Assembly: GCA_947247005.1 (NCBI GenBank)
Contig: OX365944.1
Coordinates: forward strand, 20,125,501 to 20,189,500
Origin: Spisula solida
Lineage: Eukaryota > Mollusca > Bivalvia > Venerida > Mactridae
DNA: 64,000 bases
Direction of reading: 5' to 3'
Shown: piece by piece, positions 10,223-23,276 of the stretch
Layout: each line of letters begins with the position of its first letter
How positions within the stretch are numbered: the stretch's first letter is position 1
Notes under the pieces: generated by a model
The model's input: the letters and a program-made list of their open reading frames with translations, nothing else
What the model was told of the DNA's origin: nothing
Database searches by the model: none
Made by a program: the position numbers and the translations under genes

Positions 10223-13200
10223 ATTGACGTTTTGTTACAGCTACACAGAACGGATTTTAAAATGTGAGTTATCAATTTAAAGCTTATACATTTGTAGTAT
10301 GATCGTTGATACACAGCTCACTAGTTTTTAAAAATCATTGATACAAGAAAGATATAGCATCACATGCATTCCAATTTGAACAACCCTTAGTGTAAGGGCT
10401 TATATATTAACGTCGTGGAATCAGGACTTCATTTCTTATACAAACGCTATCTTCCAATCACTGACTTGACACATTTCATTACGCTCTTTAAAGGAAATCG
10501 TTGACAATATCCAAGATAACTTCGCGTTTGCAAAAAACTCGACACATACATGAGGAATTGCGAAAGATAGTAGATAGTTTGTGTTTTGCTAATTAGAACA
10601 TTTGTAAGCTATGCAATATTTATACATCTATATTCAGCGGGTTTTACATTTGTGAGGCAAACACTGTCTTACAACGTTGATCATTTGACCGAGCTTGAAG
10701 TATCCATCGTCGCTTCGAAACGGAAATATATACAACAATAGCACCAATGTTTAGGGCAAGTTTACTATAGAACACGACTTTCAAACACCACGCTTGTGAC
10801 AAGTGATTTGTTTTTAAAAGATATGCTTTCTGCCAGGCCAATTTAAAGAAGTTTAGCTAAGTCTTGATACCAGTATAAACACTAGAAATAAAATATGTTC
10901 CACATATAATTCAAATGCATTAACTGTCGCAGTGAAAATCAAGGTCTTCTTTGTTGCTAAAGGTCATAATCTAAACGTTTTGCATTGAAACGCGATCAAA
11001 CACATTAATAGAATGGAAAATATGTAGGCGTTGTTTTTATATATCCTCCAATTACGATTGGCACTATTCGTAGAAATGTCTAGAAAACACGAGTACAAAA
11101 ACGTATCTTATATTAGAAAGACTGCACATAGTATGCCAATCTAGACGAATCATGTAGTGTTGGATAAGCAAGATAGCGATGTTTGTAACTGTCAGAGATA
11201 GAGGTTTGTTTTAAGGGATAAAGAAAATAAAACACAATTCTGTCTTAAACAGACAGGCGTTCCAAAACATGAAAGTGGCAACCACACAATCCTAAATCTG
11301 GTGCCATTTGTCATTATAATCAATGGGATTATAATTGGATTAAAAATCATCGTACCAATTTATTAAACCTAACAATTTGGAATACGTGACAAAACCAGAC
11401 ATACAAGTTAATTTATCAGAGGTGTATTTATGCTGAGCACATTATTATAATATATCAGGAAATCATGATTTGCACGAGTCTTCATGGTATGACATCACTA
11501 ATCTTTCATCGCTGCAGGCTTAAAACCAGACTCATTATCATGACGAAAGCGTTGAGTGAAATATATCCTGATATCGTACACCATACGTCTTGGTATTCGT
11601 TCCCATATTGCAATTACAACTTGTAAAGTATGATTTCTTCATACCTTCCTCGCATACCTTGACGTATTTTCTGTTCCGAATGTATGCCTTCTAAACTGCA
11701 TTTTAGATTCATGGCTGATTGAAAGTCTTTTAATTAATGTTGATTTATTTTTCTCCTTGCCTAGAAAACATTGATGCTGTCGAGGTTTTTTTTATTATAA
11801 AATGTGTGCACTTTAGTGAAATGTTGTGCAAGGGCATACAATGACCTTTATTGTTGTAAATGTTGTACAATCCTTCAACTACATCCATATTTAACATGAA
11901 ACTGAGGAAACATCGGGAACCGCTTTCATTGAGGCGACTGTAATGAAATTGCACTGAATATCTTCCATCAATTATCCATTAACACAAGAATATTTCTTCC
12001 CAGCATAAGCTGATTTTGTGATGTAATGATCGAACTTCAGAAGTTTAGATACTTTATTAAACACAGGTTTATACAGTGCAATAAAAATCGTAATGCACTG
12101 TAATAATAAATTTCACGTTCCTTGACAATAAATTAGCATCAAATGACGTATATTAACAGATATATGTGCATAAGCAATGTCAAGTAGTTATGCCTTTAAA
12201 TCGTATTCATCTTATTTTATCTGGTATGTGATAAGTAAAATATTGCATAAGTATTGTTCAATAAATTGCCATGAACTCAATGGGTAAAGGGATATAAAAA
12301 CAGCTTAAAACCATTTTATTAAACACGTCCATCATTTACACGTTTTATATTAATAAACTTTCATTTAATATCCTACATGTAAAAAACAAATCGTGATTCG
12401 TCCTGTTTTGAAAAAATGTAAAACTATTTGTTTTAGCTATATAGTCATCAGATAACAATAACATTCTTAATATACTCCATAATGATATGTGTACAGCTCG
12501 GCATGAGGTAATTTGCGCAGAAGCAACCGAAGTAAAATACAAATAATAGGCCAGGAAAACAAATGTCAGAAAGTGCAAGTGTTCCGATTTGGATGATCAC
12601 ATGTCAAAGGATATGTACCGAACAGAAATCCATCACCAATCCTTATTTGGCTTGTACTTCCGTAATAGCAACTACCGTTTGGAACTTTGGATAATGTAAG
12701 ATGCCATATAGTTTACTTGAAATAAGTTGGACTGTCAAATCCGTACATTTCCAGTGGTTTTTGTACACATATAGTTGATGAACATTCTTGCAAAGATGTA
12801 GTTACAATCTGGATTGTTGAGATAGCGACATGTGCACGATGTTTGTGTTATTTGATGCTAGTGCCTTAAGAGTAAAGTAAAGTAGACTGTGACATAATGT
12901 ATTCGCTGCAATTGTACTCGTATATACATGTATCTCATGTGCTTGTCAAGCACAATCAATAGGGTTTAACACACAACATGTTTTGTGAAATAATTCATGA
13001 AAATATAATTTCTTTCTAGATTACAAAACTGCATTCACCGAAGAGGTTTGGAACACTACACAAACATTATTTTAGGACTCTTTCGAAATTGCATTCCATG
13101 CAAATAATATATCATTAGTATTCTCATTAACATTTGTATTTTTTTTTGGAATCAACTATTAAAGTGAGCTGTAAATAAATACTTGGCACCGATAGGATTT

Positions 13201-13667
13201 CATATAAAAACCTGCATTTCATTTACTTCCGGACCAGATCAACTTGCTGAGAATGAAAAATTTATGACAACATTACCGTGCTTTAAGGAGCACATTTAAT
13301 GCATAGACGATTTACGACCAGTGTGACACCAGTTGGTCCAGATTTCGTAGAGTATTACTTTAGTATTTTCGTTGATGCTAGAATTGACGGCATAGGAATC
13401 TTTGTCGTGTATAAATATAGTAGTGCACTGTCCTTATAATTATATGTATTTAAAGTTCTTCAACAATAATACAGTCACAATGTGCGACGTGGTGTTCGTG
13501 ATTATTGCTCTATATTTGTTGAATTAATGGTGAGAAGAAGGATATGCACGTATCTTACCTTGGCAGCAAGGAAAATATAGTATAGTAAATATTCTAAATA
13601 TTCTACATTTCAGATTGTGAATATCTATTGCATTGGTATGAATAGAACCGTCTCCACAAAGAGCAAA
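10223..13667. other. AT-rich spacer, no gene seen
   Basis: Upstream of the receptor exon on its coding strand. Aligns with 27355-29552 plus 31208-31860 in U2, 44365-47842 in U3 and 57600-61115 in U4. Small minus-strand frames (10644-10841, 11745-11954, 12345-12578) recur in other units with length changes, giving no sign of a protein-coding constraint. No first exon or signal peptide for the receptor could be picked out. Confidence 0.5.
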
Positions 13668-14094
13668 AAAAATATATTAAGTCAGACAGGGAAGGCAGCG
13701 CTCAACTTAACCAGGCGAGCACAGAAAACATTAAAAACATACAAAGCACAATGCCCAACTGAACCAACCGAGCACAGGAAACATAAAACACATAAAGACA
13801 CAAGCCCAACTAAACGAGCGCAGATCCGCCCAAGTCCAAGCTGTCGAAAAGTCTAATAAATTATGACAAGCTGAATGACCCAGTTTCCACAGCAAAAGGA
13901 CTATAATGCATAGTTTTAGCTGTCAGAAAACTTAAAACGAAGAAGTTTCCAACACACTACCGACCAAGAAAATTAAACATCCCCTGTCCCACTGTTTAAA
14001 GGCTGAATAGAAAATATTCAGCAAACAAAAGGCGGTTACAACAGTAAAACCACTGAACTACATAGTTTTAGCAGCCTTTAGTCTCAAAAGTTAA
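13668..14094 (+). mobile_element. Inserted TCGGACAGGG-headed minisatellite repeat, U1 copy 5
   Basis: U3 (47834) and U4 (61106) read AGAGCAAACATAACCCTTAG uninterrupted; in U1 about 427 bp separate AGAGCAAA from CATAACCC. The insert starts with A-rich AATATATTAAGTCAGACAGG and the family head, continues with a CCAACTGAACCAACCGAGCA region and ends in the minisatellite (AGCAAACAAAAGGCGG ... AGTTTTAGCAGCC). The 79-residue open frame at 13617-13856 lies across the insertion border and is spurious. Confidence 0.65.
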
Positions 14095-14259
14095 CATAAC
14101 CCTTAGTGTATTAATAACGGATGGAAAAACAGTTCTACTTTTTCAATTAATATATTTTCAGAGTGATATATTACGCACACATATTATCAATTTGTAGAAG
14201 ATCATATAAGATGCGTTCGTTGGAGATTTCCATATACAAAACAATATTATGTAAAGCTA

Positions 14260-14447
14260 CAGTGCCCACAAAAATAAGTATGTATACAATGTATGTTATT
14301 TCCCCATTCACTTGTCTGTAATAGTACTATTTACATAACAGTGGAACAACATTATTTTTGAAGACAATTAATATGTTTGTTTATTAAATGGAAATACCAT
14401 TTATATATATATGAAATATATATAATACTTATTTTTGGTGGGCACTG
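14260..14447. mobile_element. TA-flanked MITE (CAGTGCCCAC), internally deleted copy
   Basis: Left end CAGTGCCCACAAAAATAAGT and right end ATTTTTGGTGGGCACTG are inverted copies, flanked by TA at 14258-14259 and 14448-14449. U2 carries the empty site (AATCTATAATGC, 32000-32010). Compared with U4's 415-bp copy (61284-61698) the interior is mostly missing and replaced by a TATATA-rich stretch. Tc1/mariner-type by TA duplication and TIR form; non-coding. Confidence 0.8.
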
Positions 14448-14449
14448 TA

Positions 14450-16201
14450 TAATGTATCTTTGTAAGCACACTTTAACGCGTATTACGTAATCACCATTAT
14501 TAAGGTCATCTGCGGAAGTGTTTTCTAATTCACTGATTAAATGTGTCAGCATCCAAACAGTATTGAGAGTATATGTTATACTGTAATATAAAACTAATAT
14601 AATATATGTAACCTATCTAGGTTCAGTTTACAATGTTACTAATAAATATAAATGTTTTGTAGATAAATGAGTCTCGATCTTTATCTTCACATAACATTTT
14701 ATGTAATCAATGACGACAGCAACGTGTGTAAAATATAAACTTGTGGGACAGTTTACTTCACTACCTAATTCTCATGGTCGACCTGTTAATTCCATTTCCC
14801 GAACAAAGTGCATGCATCAATACCACTTTGACAATAGTGTATTTCTAGAGCATACGAGTGCATCTTATTTAGATAGAGATATTTAATTTTAAAGAACCAT
14901 AACATCCTTCGTGTGTTAAAAATTGAAAGGAAAATCAGGTTGACAAATTATGCACCATGACACAAGCATGACACAAGCAAGCAAACTGTACTTATTTCCT
15001 GAAAATATTTAATTTACCTCTTTACTTGACACCTCTGTTAATAAAATAGAGCATATTGAATGAATGTTGATTTAGTAGTCTTGTGGAAAGAGTTCTATGA
15101 AATGATATAAAGGCAGCATGCCTGGCAAAGTTCAGATAATAAATTACATATATTAAAAGCATGCTTGACAATATGTAACCACAATCAGGCTTATTTTCTT
15201 AAAATAACAGTCTGAGCTGATTGGGTCTATATGTATATTGCTCATTATTTATGGTGACCTACACGTCGTTTTACGATTTTTTCTTACGTTCGCTTCTGGC
15301 ATGTACATATCAAATGGATGTGTCGAACTTTTAAAGGGGTTCAGGTTCATAATATTTAGGGGACAGCATGTAGATTTAAAGAAAAGTCACTAACAATGCA
15401 TGGCAGTCATAAGAAAGTCGTTATCATAATCTGTTGGACTCTGCGTACCAATAGAATGTTACTAACAGCACTCTATAAAATATGTACAAGTACAATTGCT
15501 TTATTACATTATTCCTAACGACTACAGTGCAGGACCACCAAGCTTACAGTATATGGTTTCGCTTTCATTTCTACTAGCGATTTGTCTTTCAACGTGATTC
15601 TATCTGCATAACAAACTAATTCATTGCATTTTAACTTGTTATTACTGATGCATAAACACCAGAAATAAAATTGCTGTTTAACGGCTCTACATCGTTTGTT
15701 GCCATGCATTAAATTGCATGAAACAGAACTTTATGTAAATCCGGGGCATATTTGGCGCCGATAGACGAAATCAAAACTGTACACATTGAATTGCGATCAA
15801 TCACATTAACAGAACGCAGAATGTATTGGTGTTATTTTTTATGTATCCGTCAATTAAGCTTGAAGGCAAAGTTCTAGAAATCTCTGGAATATAGAAAATG
15901 TGCGGATGTATTAGAAATATCACCAAAATATTCTAATCTAGCGAAACGTGTAATATTGAATACATGTAAACAAGATACCGAATGCTTGTAAAAGATCAAA
16001 TATAATCTCAGAGATAAAAGGGTGATTTGTAGCAATACAATGGACAAAACAGTATTTTCAATTTGATTATGAGACCTACATTAAACAGACTCTGAATATT
16101 ATTCGAAGTCTAGAAAACTACAAATAACCTGACTATATACAAAGGTAGAACCTGATGCACTTTGTCGATGTAATGAATGTAAATGTAATAACATTAAAAC
16201 A
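14450..16201. other. Unit end, AT-rich, no gene seen
   Basis: Aligns with 32010-33825, 48363-50036 and 61701-63368. Includes GCATGCATCAATACCAC (14811), a minus-strand frame 15515-15709 that is longer in U3 and U4 (95 codons), and the run-out AATGTAATAACATTAAAACA to the next unit. U1, U3 and U4 agree closely here and U2 is the outlier. Confidence 0.5.
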
Positions 16202-16335
16202 CCACATGCCAATTTATTAAACCTACAAAAAAGTACATTTCGATTGCGTTGCAACTTCAGAACACCACTCTACTTATCAGGCGTGAATTTCAGCTGTACG
16301 ATGTACTGGAATAAAGCAGGGCATCTCGAATGTGT

Positions 16336-16351
16336 GTTTGCGATCGCAAAC
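16336..16351. repeat. 16-bp perfect palindrome GTTTGCGATCGCAAAC
   Basis: Found 135 bp into U2 and again at 63503-63518 in U5. In U4 (about 50171) one base differs, and in the A-type units it is degenerate (GTTTGTCATCGCAAAC in U1). It is followed in every unit by AATAACCCTAACC. Its role is unknown; it could be a protein-binding site or a recombination footprint. Confidence 0.5.
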
Positions 16352-16439
16352 TAATAACCCTAACCTGCAACCGCTGCAGGATCAAATCGACCTAAATGTT
16401 CATGTGTAATTATTTATTCGAAATAGTGTCTGCCTTATT

Positions 16440-16845
16440 GGAGCTAGGTCGTTCAGCTGTTACGCTCGGAATGTTGAGGCTTGGTTATTCAGCTAAGGTA
16501 TTAAATTTGTTGAAACTAGGTCATCAGCTATTTTATTGCTAAAACTAAGTTGTTTCAGCTGAAACCATGAATTCAGATTTTCAATACTGTTATTCTATAA
16601 TAGTTTTGGACTTCAGACAGCTTAAACTAGGTATTTCAGCAGTTTTACTGTTGCAACTATGTCATTCAGCTTAGGCATTCAGCTTTTTGATTGCTGAAAC
16701 TAGTTAATTCAGCTTTGTGGCAGCTGGGACTTTGGCGGATCATTTTCTCGTTCGGTTGTGTGTTGGGCATTGGGCCTTGCATGTTTTTATCTTATCTGTG
16801 CTCGGCTGGTTAAATTGAGTGATGATTTCCCTGTCCGAATATTAG
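16440..16845 (-). repeat. TCGGACAGGG-headed minisatellite repeat, U2 copy 1
   Basis: Same arrangement as 1735-2155: plus-strand minisatellite with GAAACTAGTTAATTCAGCTT and GGCAGCTGGGACTTTGGCGG, ending at the head complement TTCCCTGTCCGAATATTAGC. Confidence 0.65.
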
Positions 16846-16849
16846 CGTT

Positions 16850-18687
16850 TAGGTTCACATACATTGGATTGTAAGATGTGGATTGTTTATGAGTCAAATG
16901 GTCCATGCTTATAGTATGTCGTTAGGAGACTTTCTGTGCAATGCCAGACTCATTACTGTTGCAAACGTGACAAATAAAACATATTCTGACATGTCATAAA
17001 TATATCACTCCATTTATGACGTGAACGGTCCTGGTACATGTTCCCAAAGTCGTGCAATTACGATTTAACTACACCATAATTGAATTTATTTCCACTGAGG
17101 AAATTCTTCAACCAGATTAAATGGGTGGCAGCCGTTATCACATATTTAATATGACAATGTTCAGCCACAGTCAACGGTTGTTATGTGATATTTGTAACCT
17201 TGTTCTACATTACAGGTTCTTTATTTGTCTGAGAAGACCAGCGCGACACAGAACTTGTGGCCTAAAGTTAGACATTTAAGAGTTCAACGTTAATTCATCT
17301 TCTTAGTTAGGACTTAGTAGCTGTTTAGCTTTGACACCTGAATTTGGTACTTTATGGCTGTTTGGTTTCATATATTTCCTGCAAATGTGTTATCCTCTTA
17401 GCTATATTTTAAATTAATGGCGGTGTGGAATTCTTCATTTAAAGTGTTGGTTTTGTTTTGGCAAAACCTTTCAGTCCTCGAGCAGTACCGTAGTATACCT
17501 ATTTACTGACATACGAGATAGTGATGATTATTTACAAAGATTTTTTAAAAAGTCATAGTATAAGTATAATTTGAATCTGTAGTCCACCGATGATAATACT
17601 AGCCCTTGTTTACAAATGTAAATGACAATATAAACATGGCACACGTGACTTGGCGCTCGTTTAAAGTGTAGTTTGAAAGAATATATTCTTTTAACTAAAA
17701 AGTGAGTATGCACAATATCGAACACAATGGGAATCGAAAATGCCTGTAACTGTCATTTTTATTTGTCAAACGAGGGCTAGTGTTATCACCGACGCACTTT
17801 ACGTTATGGGTGTACATTAAATTATGGATTAATCCGATCAAAATATGTCTTTAGATGTTATGTTGATCTTTTTTGGCATATTTCACTATGTTCAATCATA
17901 CATTATACAACTTGTGAAGTGATGAGGTCGTAGCTTTCTAGAGATTTGTAAATGTATTTCCTGCGCTAATATGTTGCCCTATAAACTAGTTTTCAGATTG
18001 ATGGCCGACTTAAAGTCCTAATTAAAGTTGCTGTGTTTACCGTCTTGCCACGGAAGCATTGATGGTATCGTTTGTATTGGAATGGAATTGAACTTGCACT
18101 TAAGTGAACATGTTTAGTAAGGTCATAAAATGGCCTTTTTTGTCATAAATTTTGTACAAGCAAATCGAATTTTAGGATGCAAATGGAGTCATTAAACAAA
18201 CATTAAGAAACGCTTCCCATTGAGGCGACAGTAATGAAACTGCACTGAATATTGTCGATTCATTATTCAATCACAAAATTAAATTATCGTTATCGCATGA
18301 TGATATCGTGATGTAATTATCAAAGTTAAGAATTTAAGATAATGTAACAGTATAATAACACTAAATATATGATAATACAAGAATTTGTAATTAAATTTTT
18401 TACTCTACGGTAAACAATTGATGAAATGCTTAATTTTTAGACAAAACAGCAATAATATCTCATGTGTATACATGTAACGATATTATGGCTCCGGTGCAAC
18501 TTGCGCAATGGCGACAGAATTAAATTACAAATTATGGGGAGAAAACATTGTCTTCATTAAATTAAATGCTTCCACAGTGTTTCATAATGTATTAATTTAA
18601 AAGGATAGTCGCATGTTCAAATGTGTGTATAGAACAAAATATCCCTCACCAATCTGGCTCATGGGTTGGTTTCCTAATTGCAATCGC
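16850..18687. other. AT-rich spacer, no gene seen
   Basis: Homologous to 2156-4137 of U1 without the A-type insertion. Only short frames (for example minus 17528-17725) and no recognisable domain. Confidence 0.5.
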
Positions 18688-18995
18688 AAACAATAAAAAA
18701 CTCGGACAGGGAAGGCAGCACTGATCTGATAGAGCTGAGAACGGACAACATAAATAGCACAGACCCAATCACATGGCGCGATGCCGAATACTCAACTGAA
18801 CGAGAAAATGAAACAAAACCGCTGAAAAGTTTTAGCTGTCAAAAAGCTGAAAATCCAAGTCTCAGCTGTCAAACACACAATGCAAAACAAAGTTTCAGCT
18901 ATAAAAATGTGAATAACCTAGTTTTAGCTAAAAAACCTAAAATACCTAGTTTCAGCTATAAAAAAGCTGAAATGCCTAGTTTCAGCTATACAAAG
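18688..18995 (+). repeat. TCGGACAGGG-headed minisatellite repeat, U2 copy 2
   Basis: Head AAACTCGGACAGGGAAGGCA at about 18699, then the minisatellite AGCTGAAATGCCTAGTTTC / AGCTATAAAA repeated about six times to 18995. A 108-codon frame at 18678-19004 with repeated SFSYKKAE-like peptides is produced by the minisatellite and is not a gene. Confidence 0.75.
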
Positions 18996-19244
18996 GGTGA
19001 ATGAGAAACCAGTATGTGTTACATGTTGCCGGTACTTGGTCGTCGAACCATTGGGTGTGTCATTTTTATTCCTTTACGATGACGACGATTAATGAGTCTC
19101 AATTAAATAGTGTTGGTCAATTTGTGTATTAATTGTTACAATAATGTTTAAACTAACATGCGCGCTACGTGGGTGGCGTAATTTGTATGACTGTTGACGT
19201 TAACAAGAAATACTACAACCTGTTAACAATGTGGCTAAAATATA

Positions 19245-21665
19245 GCTGGTATGGCTGTTGGAGCATTGAGACCATGGATTATTGAGACCAGAACATTTCT
19301 GGAGTATTAAGACCAGATTTCTGGACTATTGAGACCAGATTTCTGGAGCATTGAGACCAGACTATGGAGTATTGAGACCACATAATTAATGTAGTTATTT
19401 GACTATTGAGGCCAATATACTGATATATTTATGTTGATTTAAGACATATTAATGGTTAAAACTTATCAACAGTTTAATATTACGACAAACCATTTTAACT
19501 CTGTTTTTCTTCTTAATATGTAACAATTATACAACAGTCTATCAATTTGACTTATTTGTATATATGTAAATGAGATAGAAATAAAGAATAAATAATATAA
19601 TCCAATTATGGCTGACACATCGTTATAGACAACATTTTAATGAACAGAAAAATTCCTCCGGCATGACATTAATCCTTATCATTTTAATCCCAATATCATA
19701 CTTTAAACTTGGACTTAACATCAATATTGATGAGACAATTAACAATTAAACAAATCTCATGATACATATTGAAAAAAATGTAAGTTTTAAACAAAATCCG
19801 CTCGATTGAATTTGGTATTCAACCGCCCCCGCAATTAACCATTTTTTGTTTATGTAAATCCAATTTGTAGTTCAGCAGTGATAATATTCATGTCTTAATT
19901 TAATTAATTACATTATATTAGAATTATTAAAACTCAATGTTATTTGGAAGTAAGATAGTAAGATAGTATTATAGTAGTTGAATAGTTACATAATTTTATT
20001 TGCTATTTAAATTAAAAATAATTCTAAATAGACTAGTTATATTTTGTAACTTACATTTATTTGATAAATCGACAAAATCAATGTCTTCGACAATTTACAA
20101 CATAAGTCGCAAAGGTACATGTATAAGCAACATATTTCGGCTTTAAGTACGTTTGTCGTTAAAATTGACTATAGTCCCTAGAACTATCGACAGTATAAAG
20201 ATAGTATTGTTAGTGTATAATCAATTTGATTTGTGAGTTGTAACACAAAGTGTTTTTTAACAAATAATAGTTCAACCAAATTAATCGAATTTATGAAGTG
20301 TAAAATCATCGAAGAACATTTTGAGCAAGTTAGTTTTAGCGCTGAATGTTGATTATATTCAGATTGATAATTGGAATTATTAGTCAATATCGAGGGTTGC
20401 CTGAAAGACTGCAGTACATCCTTCTTTAATAATAAGCAGTTACGACTGTTTTGCGGGCAACCCTCGATATAATACCAATGCTTTCATGATCTGATATGTC
20501 AGTTTATTCATCTATTAATCACCTCTTTATAGCAACAGCTTGTATTAGTACAGTACAACATCTTTAGACATTACTATAATTTCCTCTTTTGAACACATCC
20601 TCTAAATAACGACCAATATTTGCAGCTCACAAAGGGTGTTGCTCATAAAAGGTTCTATTGTGTAATCAATATAATTATTTAACAATCTGTTAACAAATGT
20701 ATAATTTTCAGCAGACAATTAATTAAAAAATCAAAGTATGCTGTATAATGTACAACAGAAAATCCAATCAATTTGTATAATGGGTTGTTAAAGGATTATC
20801 GATAATCCCATTAAGTTGTATAATTGATAGGTAAATGCCTATCACTGGTATTATTATAGGTGTTGATAGGAATGTGATAATTTAATTAGGACTGTGAAAT
20901 ATCTTATTTACCATGGTAAGTGTAAAAATTAGGTTGTATTTAAACCAATATTATTATTTATATTGACATAATTCAAAGTATATATATATTTTTAGATAGT
21001 TTCACATTAATTTGAAACAAATTACAAATAATTCAAATTCTGTCTGTTAATGAGAATTAGGGCTGGGTAATACTGATTACCAGAAATATATTTATTAGTG
21101 GCTGCATGGTCTCAGACTCTGTTATATGACAATCTCTTCCACAGTACTTGATATCACTTGCAGATTTATTCATAACAAATGCAATAAATAGAAAATATGT
21201 GTGTCTTGTGTCAATAGTCCAGCAATCACACGACTATATGATAGGCACACGACTATAAAGTTTATAAACAACATGTACATACCGGTATATGGCATATAAC
21301 AATTTGGTTATCATAAAAAAGTAAACCACTTTCAATAATTTAATATCAGCATTGCTCTTTGTAGCAAATTCACATAATATAGATATCGCAATTGATTAGT
21401 TTTTCTGATCTCATATTCAACAAACGAATGAACAAAAACCAATAATATGCACTTTAAACTCTAGAATATCACATATTTAATACCACATAACGTTTTATTA
21501 ATGACAAATGCAACAAATTGGAAAAAATATTTATCTCGTCTCAATACTCCAGAAATTTGGTCTCAATACTCCAGGTGTCTGGTCTCAATACTCCAGAAAT
21601 CTGGTCTCAATGATCTTGTCTCAATGATCCATGGTCTCAATCATCCGGTATTCGCTGGTATGGCT
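19245..21665. mobile_element. Foldback-like element, 2.4 kb, with 12-bp target duplications
   Basis: The element proper is 19257-21653, bounded by GCTGGTATGGCT at 19245-19256 and 21654-21665. U4 has the empty site with one copy (53079 onward, TAGCTGGTATGGCTCCCTAG). Both ends consist of about six tandem ~22-bp subrepeats, GGAGTATTGAGACCAGATTT on the left (19258-19383) and their inverted complement on the right (about 21537-21650), the outermost pair sharing ATTGAGACCATGGAT. Long TIRs built from tandem subrepeats are the hallmark of foldback elements; a 12-bp duplication is longer than usual for known DNA transposons. The 2.1-kb interior is AT-rich with no transposase, holds a nested 84-bp inverted-repeat element (20387-20470) and a 16-bp palindrome (20793-20808). 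Confidence 0.8.
20387..20470. mobile_element. Nested 84-bp inverted-repeat element
   Basis: ATATCGAGGGTTGCC (20387-20401) and GGCAACCCTCGATAT (20456-20470) are perfect 15-bp inverted repeats around 54 bp of unrelated sequence. Could be a tiny MITE or simply a hairpin; there is no second copy of the foldback element here to supply an empty site. Confidence 0.45.
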
Positions 21666-23276
21666 CCCTAGCTTGGCATACAGTGTATGGAGTTTAAAGT
21701 CACTACTTAATATGTTCCGAATTAAGCGAAATCGCGAGGTTTCTTATAACAGAGCATTCACCGGAAACATTAACACGATGTTATTACTTTGCTCATTAAC
21801 ATACGTTGAATTAATAAATTGATGTTGCCGAAAACATATTTTATTGCCAATAATATTCCTTCATTGTTGTATTTTACAATTTAATCATAACTGGTATTAA
21901 TTTTAAAGTTTGATATGAGTAAACTATAATCATGTATATTGGTTTCGAGACCTTATGTTCATATAATCAACCAGTATTTCAATTTTGTTCTGGATCAGTT
22001 CATCTAGAAGGCAATCATGCAAAAATATGAGAAAAATGAGGCTTTAAATAATCGCATATTTAACGCATAATTTATTTATATGACGTATACTACCAATACG
22101 ATGCCTGTTTGTCCAGATTTCGCAGTATTTTAGTACTTTTCCTGATCAGAAAAAAATAATAGAACTGATTGCGTAGAAATCTAAGCCCCTAACATACAAT
22201 GCACTGTCTTGTATATAATCGTGTCTGCTATCAATGAAAATAAAGTAGATGTTTTGCATTTCTGATTGAGAATATACGATAATGGTATGAATAAAACTGT
22301 ATTTGAGCATCTCCATTGAGAGCAAACATGACCCTTAGTGTATAGAGAATAGATGGAAGAGCTGCTGTATATATACTTCTGAATAAATATTTATTTTGAT
22401 ATACATCGGACACGCCATCTCCACGTAATATTTCGTTATGTGTACTGATAGAAAATAAAACTATATCGTATCTGAGTGAGAATTATCATCAAGTTGTCGA
22501 CATCATGAAAAGTATGTGTTTTGTTATAACTTCCTCAGTACGAATGAGTTACTTGTCAATATACATGTACTCTTAGTTACACAATTAACAAATATAATAC
22601 ACGTGATTATATAAAACTTGTGTGGGAATACGAATTTTTCACTAATATTTTATGCATGAGTTGGTCGGATAGATGAATATAAACGAGATTACATATCACC
22701 AAAGTTTTGCTCAAGTGATGCCTCAGTTTTTTTAAAGTATAAATTAAGTAAGAGGTGATCTTTAGCTATATACAAAGTAAATCTATAGCGCATCATCGTC
22801 TGTACACATCCACTAATCTTTTTTAGTCATCTTTGTTTAAATAGTCTGTAGAAACGTTTTTAATTCACTGATTATATTTGTAATCTTTCAGACAGTATTG
22901 AGTGTACATCTTAAACATCCAGTCAATGTTTTATGTTTGTAACGTATCCGTGTTCGAATGACATCCTTGCTTGTAAACATAATCATTTTGCTGACTGAAT
23001 CCGAAATACGTCTAGACCGATCACCATTAATGACAAAACATGTACGAATGTACTTTAAACGATTAAAATGTTTACTTACATTTAAAAACAAAATGTAACT
23101 TATCTAATATAGGACGGTTTTACTTAAAATAGCACTTAACAGTTAGGTTTATATCAATTTATTTCAGGTCTATTGCAAAATAAGCTCTACTACAATATCA
23201 AATTCTCTCGACACCTCTTTCCTGTAGGTATCTACAACAATTTTTTTATTTGATTCCTATTAATACTAAAGGTCAC
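21666..23276. other. AT-rich spacer, no gene seen
   Basis: Homologous to 5099-6850 of U1, without the pogo-like MITE (empty site near 23049). Contains the copied minus-strand frame 22231-22413. No recognisable gene. Confidence 0.5.

Larger units (their letters stand above)
1496..16201. repeat. Tandem unit U1 (type A), 14.7 kb
   Basis: Begins at CCACATGCCAATTTATTAAA and ends where the same sequence recurs at 16202. Order of contents: minisatellite repeat in minus orientation (1735-2155), AT-rich spacer, A-type insertion (4138-4573), minisatellite repeat in plus orientation (4588-4855), spacer with a pogo-like MITE (6482-6655), a two-strand open block (7329-7661), another minisatellite repeat (8308-8468), an inserted minisatellite repeat (9295-9779), the receptor exon (9940-10167), AT-rich spacer, another inserted minisatellite repeat (13668-14094) and a TA-flanked MITE (14260-14447). 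U1 is closest to U3 over most of its length. Confidence 0.9.

Noticed and set aside
13617..13856. 79-codon frame rich in Thr, Lys and Pro
   Set aside because: It spans the left border of the minisatellite insertion present only in U1, so it cannot be an established gene.
18678..19004. 108-codon open frame with repeated SFSYKKAE-like peptides
   Set aside because: It is the translation of the AGCTGAAATGCCTAGTTTC minisatellite; homologous repeats in other units do not keep the frame.
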